DNA of 64,000 nt, from positions 124,001-188,000 of the forward strand of contig NZ_OBDO01000006.1 of the NCBI RefSeq assembly GCF_900215145.1, in the 5' to 3' direction. Numbering within the stretch: position 1 is the stretch's first letter; the number at the start of each line of letters is the position of its first letter. This document shows positions 53,094 to 62,734 of the stretch, piece after piece. The translations under genes and the position numbers were made by a program. The DNA comes from Geodermatophilus sabuli (GTDB lineage Bacteria; Actinomycetota; Actinomycetes; Mycobacteriales; Geodermatophilaceae). The notes under the pieces are model-generated. The model was given only the letters and a program-made list of their open reading frames with translations. It ran no database searches and was not told the DNA's origin.

Positions 53094-53310
53094 CTACCGG
53101 TGGAAGGCGTCGCCGAGGGCGTCCATGGTCTGGCGGGCGACGTCGGGGGAGACGTGGCCGTAGATGTCGCCGGGATGGCGATCGAGGAGTGGCCGAGGAT
53201 CTCCGAGACCACCTTGAGCGGGACACCTCTCATGAGCATCACGCTGGCCGTGGTGCAGGTCCCTTGCACGTCGTCATCCCGTGTCCACGCGGACAGCAGA
53301 CGCATCACAC
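53094..53310 (-). pseudogene. Tyrosine-recombinase (integrase) C-terminal remnant 1
   Basis: On the minus strand, ASVMLMRGVPLKVVSEILGH and SSIAI are the catalytic-domain end of phage-type integrases (the LGH histidine). After a one-base shift the family ending DIYGHVSPDVARQTMDALGD and AFHR follows to a stop at 53094, including the active-site Tyr in DIYGH. Everything upstream of the RHT box is lost or decayed. The 3' end faces the scar at 52.9 kb, the usual position of int beside an attachment site. Confidence 0.8.
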
Positions 53311-53459
53311 GGACGCAAGGCAGGCGCCGAAGGCTTTCCGACCCGGGTGATAGCGGCTACTTTTCTCACGTGTACCACTACACTAAGTAGTCGTCCAGCG
53401 CTCATCCGATGGCCGCGGGCCGTCGGCGCAACGCTCACTCAGGCGCATTCGGCTGCGTG

Positions 53460-54320
53460 ATGCAGCCCAACCCCGCTCTGACGGGAGGCCTCGTGCACCT
53501 CAACCCGACCACCCCGCGCGGAGCGGCCCTCGACGTCTCGGCGGACGGCACGTCGTCGCGCGCTCTCGCCGAGTCAGCCACCGCGCACCGGCCCATCCGC
53601 GTCATGTCCTACAACATCGCGCACGGCCAGGGCGTCGATGACCGCCTGGATCTCGACCGGGTCGCGGCCGAGATCGGTCACTCCGGCGCCGACATCGTGG
53701 GCCTGCAAGAAGTCGACCGGCATTGGAGTCAGCGCAGCGACTTCGCCGACCAGGCCGCAGAACTGGCGCGGGACCTGAGCATGCATCTCGTGTACGGCGC
53801 GAACCTGGACCTCGGCCCGCTGACCCCCGGTGCGCCGCGACGTCAGTACGGCAACGCCATCCTGTCCGACGCGCCCATCCGCGAGTGGCGCAACACCCTG
53901 CTGCCCCGCAGTGGGAGCTCCGAGCAGCGAGGCCTGCTCGAGGCGCTGGTCACCATGCGCGGAATCCCGGTGCGGGTGTTCACCACGCACCTGCAGCACA
54001 CCAGCCAGCAGGAGCGCCTCGCCCAGGTCGCCGCCATCCGAAAGAGGATCAGCACCGCCGGGGAGCCGGTCATCCTCACCGGCGATCTCAACGCCGGCCC
54101 GGACACCCCGGAGATCGACGCCATCACCCAGGACCTCGTCGACGCGTGGGCCGAGGCCGGCGTGGGACCCGGCTACACGTATTCGACCGAGAACCCTCAC
54201 GCCCGCATCGACTACGTCCTGCACAGCAACGACGTCACAACGTGCAGTGCGGCTGTGCTCAGCACCGCCGGGTCCGACCACCTGCCAGTCACAGCCGATC
54301 TGGCCCTGCCCCGCGCCTGA
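53460..54320 (+). CDS. Endonuclease/exonuclease/phosphatase-family protein
   Basis: 286 residues from ATG 53460; an ATG at 53409 is an alternative. EEP fold motifs in order: IRVMSYNIAHGQGVDDRLDL, DIVGLQEVDRHW, FTTHLQHTSQQERLAQV, LTGDLNAGPDTPEID, IDYVLHS and SDHLPV. These supply the metal-binding Asn, Glu, Asp and His residues. The protein is a Mg-dependent phosphodiesterase acting on DNA, phospholipid headgroups or small phosphodiesters. No signal peptide is obvious. It stands alone between remnants, so its role is not defined by context. Confidence 0.85.
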   Translation: MQPNPALTGGLVHLNPTTPRGAALDVSADGTSSRALAESATAHRPIRVMSYNIAHGQGVDDRLDLDRVAAEIGHSGADIVGLQEVDRHWSQRSDFADQAAELARDLSMHLVYGANLDLGPLTPGAPRRQYGNAILSDAPIREWRNTLLPRSGSSEQRGLLEALVTMRGIPVRVFTTHLQHTSQQERLAQVAAIRKRISTAGEPVILTGDLNAGPDTPEIDAITQDLVDAWAEAGVGPGYTYSTENPHARIDYVLHSNDVTTCSAAVLSTAGSDHLPVTADLALPRA

Positions 54321-54774
54321 ATGGGCGCCGGCACCTCGGACCGCCCTGCCAACGGCTGATCCGACCGGTCCCCCGTGGTGGCTCGGGTGGGGCAGAGCGA
54401 GGATCCGCCGCGACGGGAACGTCCCTCGGTTGCGGGATGAGTCGGACCTGCGCCGCCGCAGGGACGTCACCCGGCGCGGCTGGCGGAGAGGCGCCGAACC
54501 TGGGGACGGCGTACCTGACCTGTGCATGACGGCTCGCGCGCTCGGGCTCGACAGTGCTGCGTCTCCTCCAGCTTCCCTCCAGTGGTCCGGGGTCAGGGAG
54601 TGTCGGCGGCGCTGGAGGACTGTGCGGCGGCAGCCGGGTTGCGCGGCTGGCCGGGGGGTGTCAGCGTCGCTGGCCCCGCGCGGTGCGGTCAGCGGATGAC
54701 GATCACGGTGACGCCGGGGGCGTCTGCCCAGTCCTCGTATGCGGGGGTGGGCGGTCCGCGCGGAAGACGTTGCA
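54321..54774. other. 454-nt intergenic region
   Basis: No gene on the plus strand. On the minus strand a 28-codon frame (NVFRADRPPPAYEDWADAPG...) starts overlapping the stop of the FkbM gene and ends at about 54690; it may be the start of a truncated downstream gene. Nothing else is seen. Confidence 0.3.
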
Positions 54775-55953
54775 TCACGGTAGCGGCAGGTCGGCGGCGC
54801 AGAGGATGACGTCCTGGCCGCCAAACTCGTCCTTGAGCTGCACGTTCGGCAGCTGCTCTGGGAGCAGCTCGACCAATTGTCGAGGTGTGGCGGCGTAGCA
54901 GCGGTACCCCTCGGCGGTGCAGAGTTCGGCCAGCAGCGCGCGGAGCTTCACCGTGCCGGGCAACACCTCGACGAAGAGCGTCGGTCGCCTCTCACGAAGG
55001 TGCGTCCGCATGGCCGCGAGCAGGACGTGCTCCTGACCCTCGACGTCCATCTTGATCAAGTCCACGCCGTCGAGCAGTCGCCGGACGTCGATCGCCGGCA
55101 CCTCGTGCGCGGTGGTGACGTTCCGCGCCATCTCCGGCGGGAGTTCGGTGTCGACCGGCAGGAAGGCGATCGTCGGGGTGGCCGCCTGGTGATCCGGGAC
55201 GAGCAGGGACACCGTCGAGACGGCGGGGTCGGCTACCGCAGCGGCCTCGATGAGTTCGACGGAGGCGACCTGGTTGAGGGTGAGGTGTGTCCGGCAGATC
55301 TGCGCGGACACCGGGTGCGGCTCCACGGCGACGTAACGCACACCAGGGGCGGCTCGGCCGCCCTGCACGGCGAAATAGCCGATGTTGGTCCCCAGCTCCA
55401 GCACCGACTGTGAGCTACGACAGAAAGCCCGCCACCAGGGCAGCAGCTCGGGCTCCCAGCCCCGTTCGCCGCACCAATAGAGCTGCTCCAGGACCTGCGA
55501 GTCGATGGCGACGAACTGGAGATCCGGGTTGTCGATCAGGCGGAAGCTCGACACCGCCCGAGGAATCCCACCCTGGTACAGCCCGCGCACCGCCGCCCGG
55601 CGCAGGCGGGTCAACGGGGACGTCCCGGCGCCCGGCGCCAGGGCCCGCCGGAGCCCGTCCGCGAGCGGGATCGGCAACGGCCCGACGACGGCCCGGGCGA
55701 AGCGTCGTCCGAGCGGACTCACAGGAACGACCTGTCGCCGCCGAAAGCGACCTGGGACTCCCATACCCCGGACGGCCAGCGCCGCGCTGCGCAGCCCGCC
55801 CACGGCGGCGGGGAGCCTGGCGTGCAGCCATTGGGCGAACACCTCGACCGTCACCGCCTCGGCATCGACGATCTTCTCCACATTGGCGCCGTCGATCGCC
55901 AGACAGTAGTTCCTCAGCGAGGGCCGATCCGAGCTCACAGAGCGCTGCTTCAT
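54775..55953 (-). CDS. FkbM-family methyltransferase
   Basis: 392 residues from ATG 55953. The C-terminal half carries the FkbM pattern: VLELGTNIGYFAVQGGRAAP (SAM-binding motif I), YVAVEPHPVSAQICRTHL, VPAIDVRRLL and LIKMDVEGQEHVLLAAM, ending PTLFVEVLPGTVKLRALLAE. The first ~170 residues are basic and unassigned. FkbM proteins O-methylate sugars or hydroxyls in polysaccharides and secondary metabolites. No glycosyltransferase or polysaccharide genes are near, so this may be a relic of a larger locus. Confidence 0.8.
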   Translation of the reverse strand: MKQRSVSSDRPSLRNYCLAIDGANVEKIVDAEAVTVEVFAQWLHARLPAAVGGLRSAALAVRGMGVPGRFRRRQVVPVSPLGRRFARAVVGPLPIPLADGLRRALAPGAGTSPLTRLRRAAVRGLYQGGIPRAVSSFRLIDNPDLQFVAIDSQVLEQLYWCGERGWEPELLPWWRAFCRSSQSVLELGTNIGYFAVQGGRAAPGVRYVAVEPHPVSAQICRTHLTLNQVASVELIEAAAVADPAVSTVSLLVPDHQAATPTIAFLPVDTELPPEMARNVTTAHEVPAIDVRRLLDGVDLIKMDVEGQEHVLLAAMRTHLRERRPTLFVEVLPGTVKLRALLAELCTAEGYRCYAATPRQLVELLPEQLPNVQLKDEFGGQDVILCAADLPLP

Positions 55954-56189
55954 CCGCCCGACGGCCACACCGGGGGAGGCAAGAGGTGTGTTGCCTCTGA
56001 TCTTGGTGATCTTCGGTCCAGATTGCAGGGCGTTCGGCGCTTGCAGGAGCAGCAGTGAGGGCGTGATCAGATGGCCGGCGCGAGGTCGAGACGTGTCCGC
56101 CCCCTCGGGGGTCGCTGGCGGTCCAGGTGGCAACCTGCCGCCTCGTGGCGATCGACATGGAGGCTGAGGCTCGGGAGACCCGGGGACTG
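55954..56189. other. Region upstream of the FkbM gene
   Basis: It should contain the FkbM promoter on the minus strand. I see no gene and no clear promoter element. Confidence 0.3.
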
Positions 56190-56400
56190 ACTCCGTGAGG
56201 TCGCCGGTCTTCTCGATGTCGCGTGTCGGAGTTGGCGACCTTGCGATCTCGTGTAGCTGGCGTACCTGGGTCCTGGTCAGCGGGTCGAAGACCACCCGGC
56301 GCACCTCGGCGACGCGACCAGGCGCGGTGGCGACCACCTCGTCCCAGCCGGCGTCGGTGAGGACGGCGAGGGTGGTCGTGGGTCCGGGCGGGTGCCGACC
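56190..56400 (-). pseudogene. MarR-family regulator C-terminal remnant
   Basis: The minus strand reads TTTLAVLTDAGWDEVVATAP, GRVAEVRRVVFDPLTRTQVR and QLHEIA, which is the wing and dimerisation end of MarR regulators. The DNA-binding half is missing and no start is visible, so it is a gene fragment. Confidence 0.6.
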
Positions 56401-56499
56401 GTAGGGCTCCGGGTGCCGCGCACTCCGCCGACGAAGGATGGTCCTGCACAGCTCCCCACGTCCGCGGTGACATCCATCCGCCTCGGCCCGAAGTGTTCC

Positions 56500-56505
56500 T
56501 AGGCT
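56500..56505 (+). promoter_or_regulatory. -10 element of leaderless promoter for valS
   Basis: TAGGCT ends 6 nt before the ATG at 56512, with no ribosome-binding site. The context CCTAGGCT is the same as that before the Lrp-type gene at 25743. Confidence 0.4.
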
Positions 56506-56511
56506 CGGACC

Positions 56512-59109
56512 ATGGGTGGCCCCGAGCGCTCTCCGGTCTCGATGCCCGAGCTGGGCACGGCCTACGACCCGGCGTCGGTGGAGGGCCCGACCTATCAGCG
56601 CTGGATGGATCTGGGGGTCTTCGAGGCCGACCCCACCTCGGGCAGGCCTCCCTTCGCGATCGTCATCCCGCCGCCGAACGTGACCGGCTCCCTGCACCTG
56701 GGGCATGCCTTCCAGCACACGCTCATGGACGCCCTCAGCCGGCGGAGGCGCATGCAGGGCTTCGACGTGCTGTGGTTACCGGGTATGGACCACGCGGGGA
56801 TCGCCACGCAGAACGTCGTGGAGCGGGAGCTGGCGAAGGAGGGCAAGAGCCGCCGAGATCTGGGCCGCGAGGCGTTCGTCACGCGGGTCTGGCAGTGGAA
56901 GGAGGAGTACGGCGGCAAGATCCTCGGCCAGATGCGGCGCCTGGGCGAGGGGCTGGCCTGGAGCCGGGAGCGCTTCACCATGGACGAGGGGCTCTCCCGT
57001 GCCGTCCGCACCGTCTTCAAGCGTTTGCACGACGACGGACTGGTCTACCGCGCCGAGAGGATCACGAACTGGTGCCCACGGTGCCTGACCGCGCTGTCGG
57101 ACATCGAGGTCGAGCACCGCGACACCGCGGGTGAACTCGTCTCGATCTGCTATGGAGCGCTGACCGTGGCCACCACCCGGCCGGAGACGATGCTGGGGGA
57201 CACCGCCGTCGCCGTGCACCCCGACGACGACCGCTACACGCACCTGGTCGGCACCCTGCTGACCGTGCCGCTGACCGGTCGCCAGATCCCTGTTGTCGCC
57301 GATGAGCACGTCGACCCCGCCTTCGGCAGCGGCGCGGTGAAGGTCACCCCGGCCCATGACCCCAACGACTTCGAGATCGGGCTGCGGCACGGGCTGCCGT
57401 CGATCACCGTGCTCGACGAGCGGGGGGTGGTGACCGTGCCCGGCCCGTTCCAGGACCTCGACCGCCTCGAGGCGCGCCCGGCGATCGTCGCGGCGCTCAG
57501 GGAGCAGCAGCTGATCGTGGAGGAGCAGCGCCCGTACGTGCACGCGGTCGGTCACTGCTCCCGCTGCGGCACGGTGGTGGAGCCCCGGCTGTCGCTGCAG
57601 TGGTTCGTCCGCGTCGCCCCGCTGGCCCGGAGGGCCGCCGACGCGGTCCGGACCGGAGACACGGTGTTCGTGCCCGCGGCGATGGCCGACCGCTACCTCG
57701 GGTGGGTCGAGGGCATGCACGACTGGTGCATCAGCCGCCAGCTGTGGTGGGGGCACCGGATCCCGGTCTGGTACGGCCCTGACGGAGAGGTCGTGGTCCC
57801 CGATGCGGACGAGGAGACACCGTCGGGTGAGGGGTGGGTGCAGGACGAGGACGTCCTGGACACGTGGTTCTCCTCGGCGTTGTGGCCGGCGTCCACGCTC
57901 GGCTGGCCAGAGCAGACCCCTGACCTCGAGCGCTTCTATCCGACCGACGTCCTGGTCACCGGCTACGACATCATCTTCTTCTGGGTGGCCCGGATGATGA
58001 TGTTCTGCACCTACGTCCAGCCGCAGGTGCCGTTCCGTCAGGTAGCGGTCACCGGGCTGGTACGGGACGGCCGCGGCCGCAAGATGTCCAAGTCGGCCGG
58101 CAACGTCGTCGACCCGCTCGACTGGATGGACGCCTACGGCGCCGACGCGCTGCGGTGGACTCTCGCCCGGGGCGCGAACCCCGGCGTCGACCTGCCGGTG
58201 AGCGAGGAGTGGGTGCAGGGCAGCCGCAACTTCGTGAACAAGCTCTGGAACGCCACGCGGTTCGCCTCGCTCAACGGCGCACGGGTACCCGAGGGCGAAC
58301 TGCCTGGCGACCTGTCGATGCCCGACCGGTGGATCCTGTCCCGTTTGAGCCGGCTGCGGGACGAGGTCGACGTCCTCTACGACGGCTTCGAGTTCGCCAA
58401 GGCCTGCGACAGTCTCTTCCACTTCGCCTGGGACGAGCTGTTCGACTGGTACATCGAGTTGACCAAGGTCCCGCTGCGCGAGGGCGGTGCGGCAGCGGAG
58501 CGGACCCGCCTGGTGCTCGGGCGCTGTCTCGACACGCTGCTTCGCCTGCTGCACCCGGTGGTCCCGTTCGTCACCGACGTCCTGTGGCGGGCGTTGACCG
58601 GGGGGACGACGGTGGTGACCGCGAGCTGGCCGACCGTCGTTGGCGCGCACGACGCCACCGCTGAGGCGGAGCTGCGCCGGCTCCAGGAACTGGTGGTCGA
58701 GGTGCGCCGATTCCGCGCTCAGCAAGGTCTCCGGCCCGGCAGGAGGGTCCCGGCGACGATCGTCGGCGATCTGGCGCTCTGGGCGCCGCAGCTGGGGGCG
58801 CTCGCAGACCTCACGGTCACAGCCGCAGACCAGCTGCCCGCCGGGCTGGCGGTCGTGACGACCGCTGCGACACGGGTGGGCCTCGACCTGTCCGGCGCCG
58901 TCGACGTCGACGGCGAGATCCTCAGACTCCGCAAGCAGCTGGCGGCCGCCGAGCGGGAACGTGACCAGACCGCCCACCGGCTGGCCGACGAAGGCTTCCT
59001 CACCAAGGCGCCACAGCATGTCATCGCCGCCACGCGCGACCGCGCTGCCGCTGCCGGAGACGCCGTCGCCCGGTTACGCCAGCAGCTCCAGGACCTGGAG
59101 GAGTCCTGA
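56512..59109 (+). CDS. valS: Valyl-tRNA synthetase
   Basis: 865 residues. Class I synthetase: the HIGH motif in [20 protein letters not shown], the ValRS stretch [20 protein letters not shown], the editing domain ([19 protein letters not shown]), the [20 protein letters not shown] zinc/catalytic segment and KMSKS at 524-528 ([14 protein letters not shown]). The C-terminus ends in the usual coiled-coil arm ([19 protein letters not shown]). It charges tRNA-Val in the cytosol. A second ATG at 56542 is possible. The gene is complete; the scar at 59271 lies 160 nt after its stop, so it may be a relocated or second valS. Confidence 0.95.
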   Translation: MGGPERSPVSMPELGTAYDPASVEGPTYQRWMDLGVFEADPTSGRPPFAIVIPPPNVTGSLHLGHAFQHTLMDALSRRRRMQGFDVLWLPGMDHAGIATQNVVERELAKEGKSRRDLGREAFVTRVWQWKEEYGGKILGQMRRLGEGLAWSRERFTMDEGLSRAVRTVFKRLHDDGLVYRAERITNWCPRCLTALSDIEVEHRDTAGELVSICYGALTVATTRPETMLGDTAVAVHPDDDRYTHLVGTLLTVPLTGRQIPVVADEHVDPAFGSGAVKVTPAHDPNDFEIGLRHGLPSITVLDERGVVTVPGPFQDLDRLEARPAIVAALREQQLIVEEQRPYVHAVGHCSRCGTVVEPRLSLQWFVRVAPLARRAADAVRTGDTVFVPAAMADRYLGWVEGMHDWCISRQLWWGHRIPVWYGPDGEVVVPDADEETPSGEGWVQDEDVLDTWFSSALWPASTLGWPEQTPDLERFYPTDVLVTGYDIIFFWVARMMMFCTYVQPQVPFRQVAVTGLVRDGRGRKMSKSAGNVVDPLDWMDAYGADALRWTLARGANPGVDLPVSEEWVQGSRNFVNKLWNATRFASLNGARVPEGELPGDLSMPDRWILSRLSRLRDEVDVLYDGFEFAKACDSLFHFAWDELFDWYIELTKVPLREGGAAAERTRLVLGRCLDTLLRLLHPVVPFVTDVLWRALTGGTTVVTASWPTVVGAHDATAEAELRRLQELVVEVRRFRAQQGLRPGRRVPATIVGDLALWAPQLGALADLTVTAADQLPAGLAVVTTAATRVGLDLSGAVDVDGEILRLRKQLAAAERERDQTAHRLADEGFLTKAPQHVIAATRDRAAAAGDAVARLRQQLQDLEES

Positions 59110-59270
59110 CCCCGAAGACGCCGGCGGACGGCCCGAACTGGGCGATCGACCGCGACGGGTGGGGTTGAGGACCGCGACAGCGCGTGTCGTCGCATTGTTC
59201 GCCGCACGATGGCCGTCGCGGTCGAGCCGGTGCCGGTGGGCAGGAAACCAGGCTCCGCATCCAGACGACG

Positions 59271-59345
59271 CGCCCGAGCGCGGGGGAATTGGTACAGCAA
59301 CGCGGGGTCCGGCGGTGGTGTGACCACCTTCAGGTCACCCTGAGC
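59271..59345 (+). repeat. Collapsed scar, copy 4 (left arm joined to right arm)
   Basis: The left arm (CGCCCGAGCGCGG, one ACAGCAAC, GCG) is followed at once by TCCGGCGGTGGTGTGACCAC and CTTCAGGTCACCC. The latter matches the right arm found after the terminator at 1836-1875. The ~200 nt with the tRNA-Pro fragment and hairpin are missing. It looks like an old att site after deletion or recombination. Confidence 0.55.
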
Positions 59346-59424
59346 CCGCGCCCCACCCGGCGGCGCGAGCGTCGGACGGGGACTTTCACGGTCCGCGCGG
59401 CCGATCCACCGGTGACGGAGAGCG

Positions 59425-59610
59425 ACCGGTGATGGCGATCGACGAGTGGCCGAGGATCTCGCACACCACCTCGAGCGGCACGCCGCGGGTGAGCATGACG
59501 CTGGCGGCCGAGTGGCGGAGCGTGTGCAGCCCGGCGTGTGGCATCCGGAGTTCGCGTAGGTTCGCGTGAAGGGTGCCGGACCGAGGGGGTCCCCTGAAGG
59601 GAACAGTGTC
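59425..59610 (-). pseudogene. Tyrosine-recombinase (integrase) C-terminal remnant 2
   Basis: The minus strand gives LHTLRHSAASVMLTRGVPLE and VVCEILGHSSIAIT, including the Arg-x2-His box and the LGH motif, in a frame different from the upstream part (LFPSGDPLGPAPFTRTYAN). The active-site Tyr end is lost. Similar to remnant 1 but not identical, so the two come from different related elements. It abuts the collapsed scar. Confidence 0.75.
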
Positions 59611-59830
59611 CCGACGTGGTCCTCGTGGACCTGTCCATGCCAGTGATGAACGGCCTGGCGCTCACCGGAAGCGCTGCGCTCCGTCCGACCCGAGGTTGGG
59701 ATCGTCATGGTGACCGGGGAGGTCCACGCGGCACGTCCCGAGGTCTCAGCCGTCGGTGCGCAGGCCCTGGTGCCGAAAGACGTCCGGCCCGAGGCGATGC
59801 TCCGCTGCTTGCGCGAGGTCGCGTGCGGTT
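59611..59830 (+). pseudogene. Response-regulator receiver-domain remnant
   Basis: VVLVDLSMPVMNGLALT contains the phospho-acceptor Asp and the following loop. After a one-base shift EVGIVMVTGEVHAARPEVSA and LVPKDVRPEAMLRCLREV complete the end of a CheY-like domain with its conserved Thr/Lys region. The first third and any output domain are missing. Confidence 0.65.
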
Positions 59831-59905
59831 TCCGGTGCTGCCCCTACTGCCTGTGACCCTGCCTGGGACCCCGCGGTCCCCTGAGACATCGGGAGGTCGC
59901 GCTCA

Positions 59906-60853
59906 GTGACTCCTGCAGCGACGCGGGCGAGGGCGGTTCAGGCGCTGGACGAGCGGCCGTTGCTCATGCTGTGGATCGGTGTCGTGCTCTTCAGCCTCGG
60001 ACCGGTGCTTGTCGCCGGCTCCACCACGTCCGGTGCTGTGCTGTCCTTCTGGCGTCTGTGGATCGGCGCCCTGCTGCTCGGGGCGCTCACGCTGTGGCGG
60101 CACCGCGTACGGGGAACGCGTGCCAGCCGACGCGGGTGGGGCTGGACGGCGGCGGCCGGTCTGGCCTTCGGCACACACCAGCTGTTCTTCATGATCTCGA
60201 TCAAGGCGATGTCGGTGGTCGACGTGACCCTGATGCAGGTGCTGCAACCGATCCTGGTCGGAGTCCTCGCCTTCGTGGTCTTCGGCGAGCGTCCTGGCCT
60301 CGCCTTTCGCCTCTGGTCGGTGCTCGCGGGCGTCGGCGCGGCTCTGGTCGTCCTGGCGGGTACCACGGGACCGGAGGGAAATCCGGTCGGCATGGCGTTG
60401 GCGCTGGCGAACGTGGTGTGCTTCGCCTTCTACTTCGTCTGGTCCAAGCAGGCGATGGCCCACATCGGCGCGTTGCCCTTCCTGCTGGGGGTGGCGGTCG
60501 TCGCCGGACTGGCCGTCTCGTTGTTCGCCGCGGTGACCGGGGAACGGATCTCGAGCATCGACACCACGGACCTGCTGATCGCGGCGAGCATCGCGGTCGT
60601 TCCCGGCGCCTTGGGCCACTTCCTCACGACGCATTCGCTGTCGCGGGTTCCGGCCAACCTGCCGCCGGTGATGCAGCTCGCCATGCCGTTCCTGTCCGGC
60701 GGCCTCGCCTGGCTGCTGCTGGGCGAGGGCTTCACCCCGATGCACGTGGTCGGTGGCCTGGTGACCGTGGTCGGTGTCGTGGGTGCCCTGCTCTCACCTG
60801 CTGACCGGCGACGAGTGGTCCCCGAGTCTCCGGGACCGGTCACGCCGGGCTGA
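59906..60853 (+). CDS. EamA/DMT-superfamily transporter
   Basis: 315 residues, GTG start with GGGAGGT upstream. Ten hydrophobic segments arranged as two EamA repeats: MLWIGVVLFSLGPVLVAGST through LWSVLAGVGAALVVLAG, then ALALANVVCFAFYFVWSKQA to VTVVGVVGALL. Typical family pieces are VVDVTLMQVLQPILVGVLAF and PPVMQLAMPFLSGGLAWLLL. It is an inner-membrane exporter of metabolites or amino acids. It stands alone, flanked by remnants. Confidence 0.85.
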   Translation: MTPAATRARAVQALDERPLLMLWIGVVLFSLGPVLVAGSTTSGAVLSFWRLWIGALLLGALTLWRHRVRGTRASRRGWGWTAAAGLAFGTHQLFFMISIKAMSVVDVTLMQVLQPILVGVLAFVVFGERPGLAFRLWSVLAGVGAALVVLAGTTGPEGNPVGMALALANVVCFAFYFVWSKQAMAHIGALPFLLGVAVVAGLAVSLFAAVTGERISSIDTTDLLIAASIAVVPGALGHFLTTHSLSRVPANLPPVMQLAMPFLSGGLAWLLLGEGFTPMHVVGGLVTVVGVVGALLSPADRRRVVPESPGPVTPG

Positions 60854-60984
60854 GGGCCCCGCCCACGAACGTGCAGTGGTGGCAGCCGTCCCGGCACAGG
60901 CAGTCGCCAGTGACGGAATCAGCTCGCTGGGGAGCGCTGCGACGGTGTTGGTGCCGGCTGACGCCCGCCGCGAGTCAGCCGGTC
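60854..60984. other. Short gap after the EamA gene
   Basis: No feature seen; it leads into the toxin-antitoxin remnants. Confidence 0.3.
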
Positions 60985-61257
60985 GTCCGGTGAGCGTCGC
61001 GCCGGTGGGCGACGTCGAGAACGGTGACGGTTCGGGGGTCCTCCGTCGATGCCGGTGGACGACTCGGTAGGTCCCACAGCGGACGCTGTGCCGGTCACCG
61101 AGTGGTGGGGGAGTCCTGGCCCGCGCGGTTGGGGTGGTCGGGCAGCGAGCCGAGGATGAACGCATGAGCGGCCGCGGAGACGGCTTCGGGGAGTTGGCCG
61201 GTGAGCTGGCGACGGGCAGTCGGGGTGAAGGCGAGGAGGTAGAACTCCGGAGCGTCG
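60985..61257 (-). pseudogene. RelE-like toxin remnant
   Basis: The minus strand starts VTDAPEFYLLAFTPTARRQL and TGQLPEAVSAAAHAFILGSL, a RelE/ParE-type N-terminus, but the frame is lost. DRHSVRCGTYRVVHRHRR and a third frame carry the family end (YRI-type strand). At least two frameshifts, so inactive. Confidence 0.6.
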
Positions 61258-61258
61258 G

Positions 61259-61560
61259 TCACTGCCGCTGGCTGCGTCGGCGGGCCATGGCCGCCGCCAG
61301 GTCCTCTCGGCGCTCGACCTCGCCGCGGGCGAGCTCGGCCTCGGAGGCGTGCAGCCGCCGCATGGCGTCGGCGTCGGCCTCGGCGAGGATCTCGATGGCC
61401 TCCTCGAGTGACTCGAGGTCCTCGGTGGCCAGCAGCACCGCGGAGGGCTTGCCGTGCACGGTCACGTAGACGCGCTCGTGCTGCCCGCTGACCGGCTGGT
61501 CCCGAGGGACGAAGAGCACTGGTGCGGGCCAGGACTGGTCGGGACGATCCGCGCGAGGAC
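61259..61560 (-). pseudogene. Phd/YefM-like antitoxin with decayed N-terminus
   Basis: HERVYVTVHGKPSAVLLATE, DLESLEEAIEIL and a charged helical tail ending MARRRSQRQ match Phd/YefM antitoxins. The usual first 20-25 residues of the DNA-binding domain are replaced by unrelated sequence. The stop overlaps the toxin remnant, as in real relBE-type pairs. Confidence 0.55.
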
Positions 61561-61702
61561 CCCGGTGGCGGCAGGGCGAGGCCGACATGACCAGCAGCCA
61601 CCGCGGCAGGACGGTTCCGAGGCGCAGGAGGTCGCGCTGCTGAGGCCCTCGTCAGCTTCCAGCACTCCCTGACTCATCCACTCCGACCGGAGGAGACTCG
61701 TC

Positions 61703-62656
61703 ATGGCAACGACGTCCAAGCGGGAGATCCGGGAGATCGAGGCCGCCAACGCCTCCGGCGACACCCCAGTCGTCTTCATCCACGGCCTCTGGCTGCTGCC
61801 GAGCAGCTGGGCCAACTGGGCGGACCTCTTCCGGCAGGCCGGCTACGCACCGCTCACGCCGGACTGGCCAGACGATCCGGACACGATCGAAGCCGCCCGG
61901 GCGGAGCCGGAGATCCTCGCCGGGAAGTCCTTGAGGCAGATCGCCGATCACACCACCGAGGTCATCAAGGCCCTGGACAAGAAGCCGGCCCTCATCGGGC
62001 ACTCGACCGGGGGTCTGCTGGCGCAGATGCTCGCGGGCCGGGGCCTCTCGGCGGCCACGGTGGCGATCGACCCCGGGATCTTTCGCGGCGTGCTGCCGCT
62101 GCCGGCCGCCACGCTCCGGTCGGCGGGCCCCTTCCTGATCAACCCGCGCACCCGCGGCCGGGCGCTCACGCTCACGTTCGACCAGTTCAGGTACAGCTGG
62201 GCGAACGCGCTCGACGAGAAGGAGGCGAGGGAGCTCTACGACAGGTACCACGTTGCCGGCTCCGGACTCTCGCTCGTGCAGATGGGCAACGCGAACCTCA
62301 ATCCGCGGACGGAGGCGCAGGTCGACACGAAGAACCCCGACCGCGGTCCGCTGCTGATCATCGAGGGCGAGAAGGACCACACGGTGCCGTGGGCGATCGC
62401 GAACGCCTCCTACAAGCGGCAGCGGCGCAACCCTGCCGTGACGGAGATCGTGAGAATGCCGAACCGAGGCCACGCCCTCACGATCGACCACGGCTGGCGC
62501 GAGGTCGCCCAGACAGCGCTGGACTTCGTCACGCGGTTCACCCCGAGCGGTCGCGCGACGACGACGTCGGTGCCAAGGGCGCGCGACGCCTCGGCGGACT
62601 CCGGGCTTCCCAGCGGCGCGCCCACCGAGGAGACGGGGCGCACGTCCGGGCAGTAG
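61703..62656 (+). CDS. Alpha/beta-hydrolase
   Basis: 317 residues; ATG after CCGGAGGAG. Catalytic elements: the oxyanion-type FIHGLWLLPSSW, the nucleophile elbow LIGHSTGGLLAQ (Ser101), the acid in IIEGEKDHTVPW and the histidine in MPNRGHALTIDHGW. No signal peptide. It resembles non-heme haloperoxidase/esterase-like hydrolases; the substrate is unknown. The last ~45 residues are a disordered Ser/Thr/Arg-rich tail. It stands between antitoxin and IS110 remnants. Confidence 0.8.
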   Translation: MATTSKREIREIEAANASGDTPVVFIHGLWLLPSSWANWADLFRQAGYAPLTPDWPDDPDTIEAARAEPEILAGKSLRQIADHTTEVIKALDKKPALIGHSTGGLLAQMLAGRGLSAATVAIDPGIFRGVLPLPAATLRSAGPFLINPRTRGRALTLTFDQFRYSWANALDEKEARELYDRYHVAGSGLSLVQMGNANLNPRTEAQVDTKNPDRGPLLIIEGEKDHTVPWAIANASYKRQRRNPAVTEIVRMPNRGHALTIDHGWREVAQTALDFVTRFTPSGRATTTSVPRARDASADSGLPSGAPTEETGRTSGQ

Positions 62657-62734
62657 CCGCGTCATCTCGAAGAGCTCCATGTCTGTCCTCGATCAGCGCA
62701 CCCGACCAGCGGGCGAGGTGGCCTGGGGAAGTCT

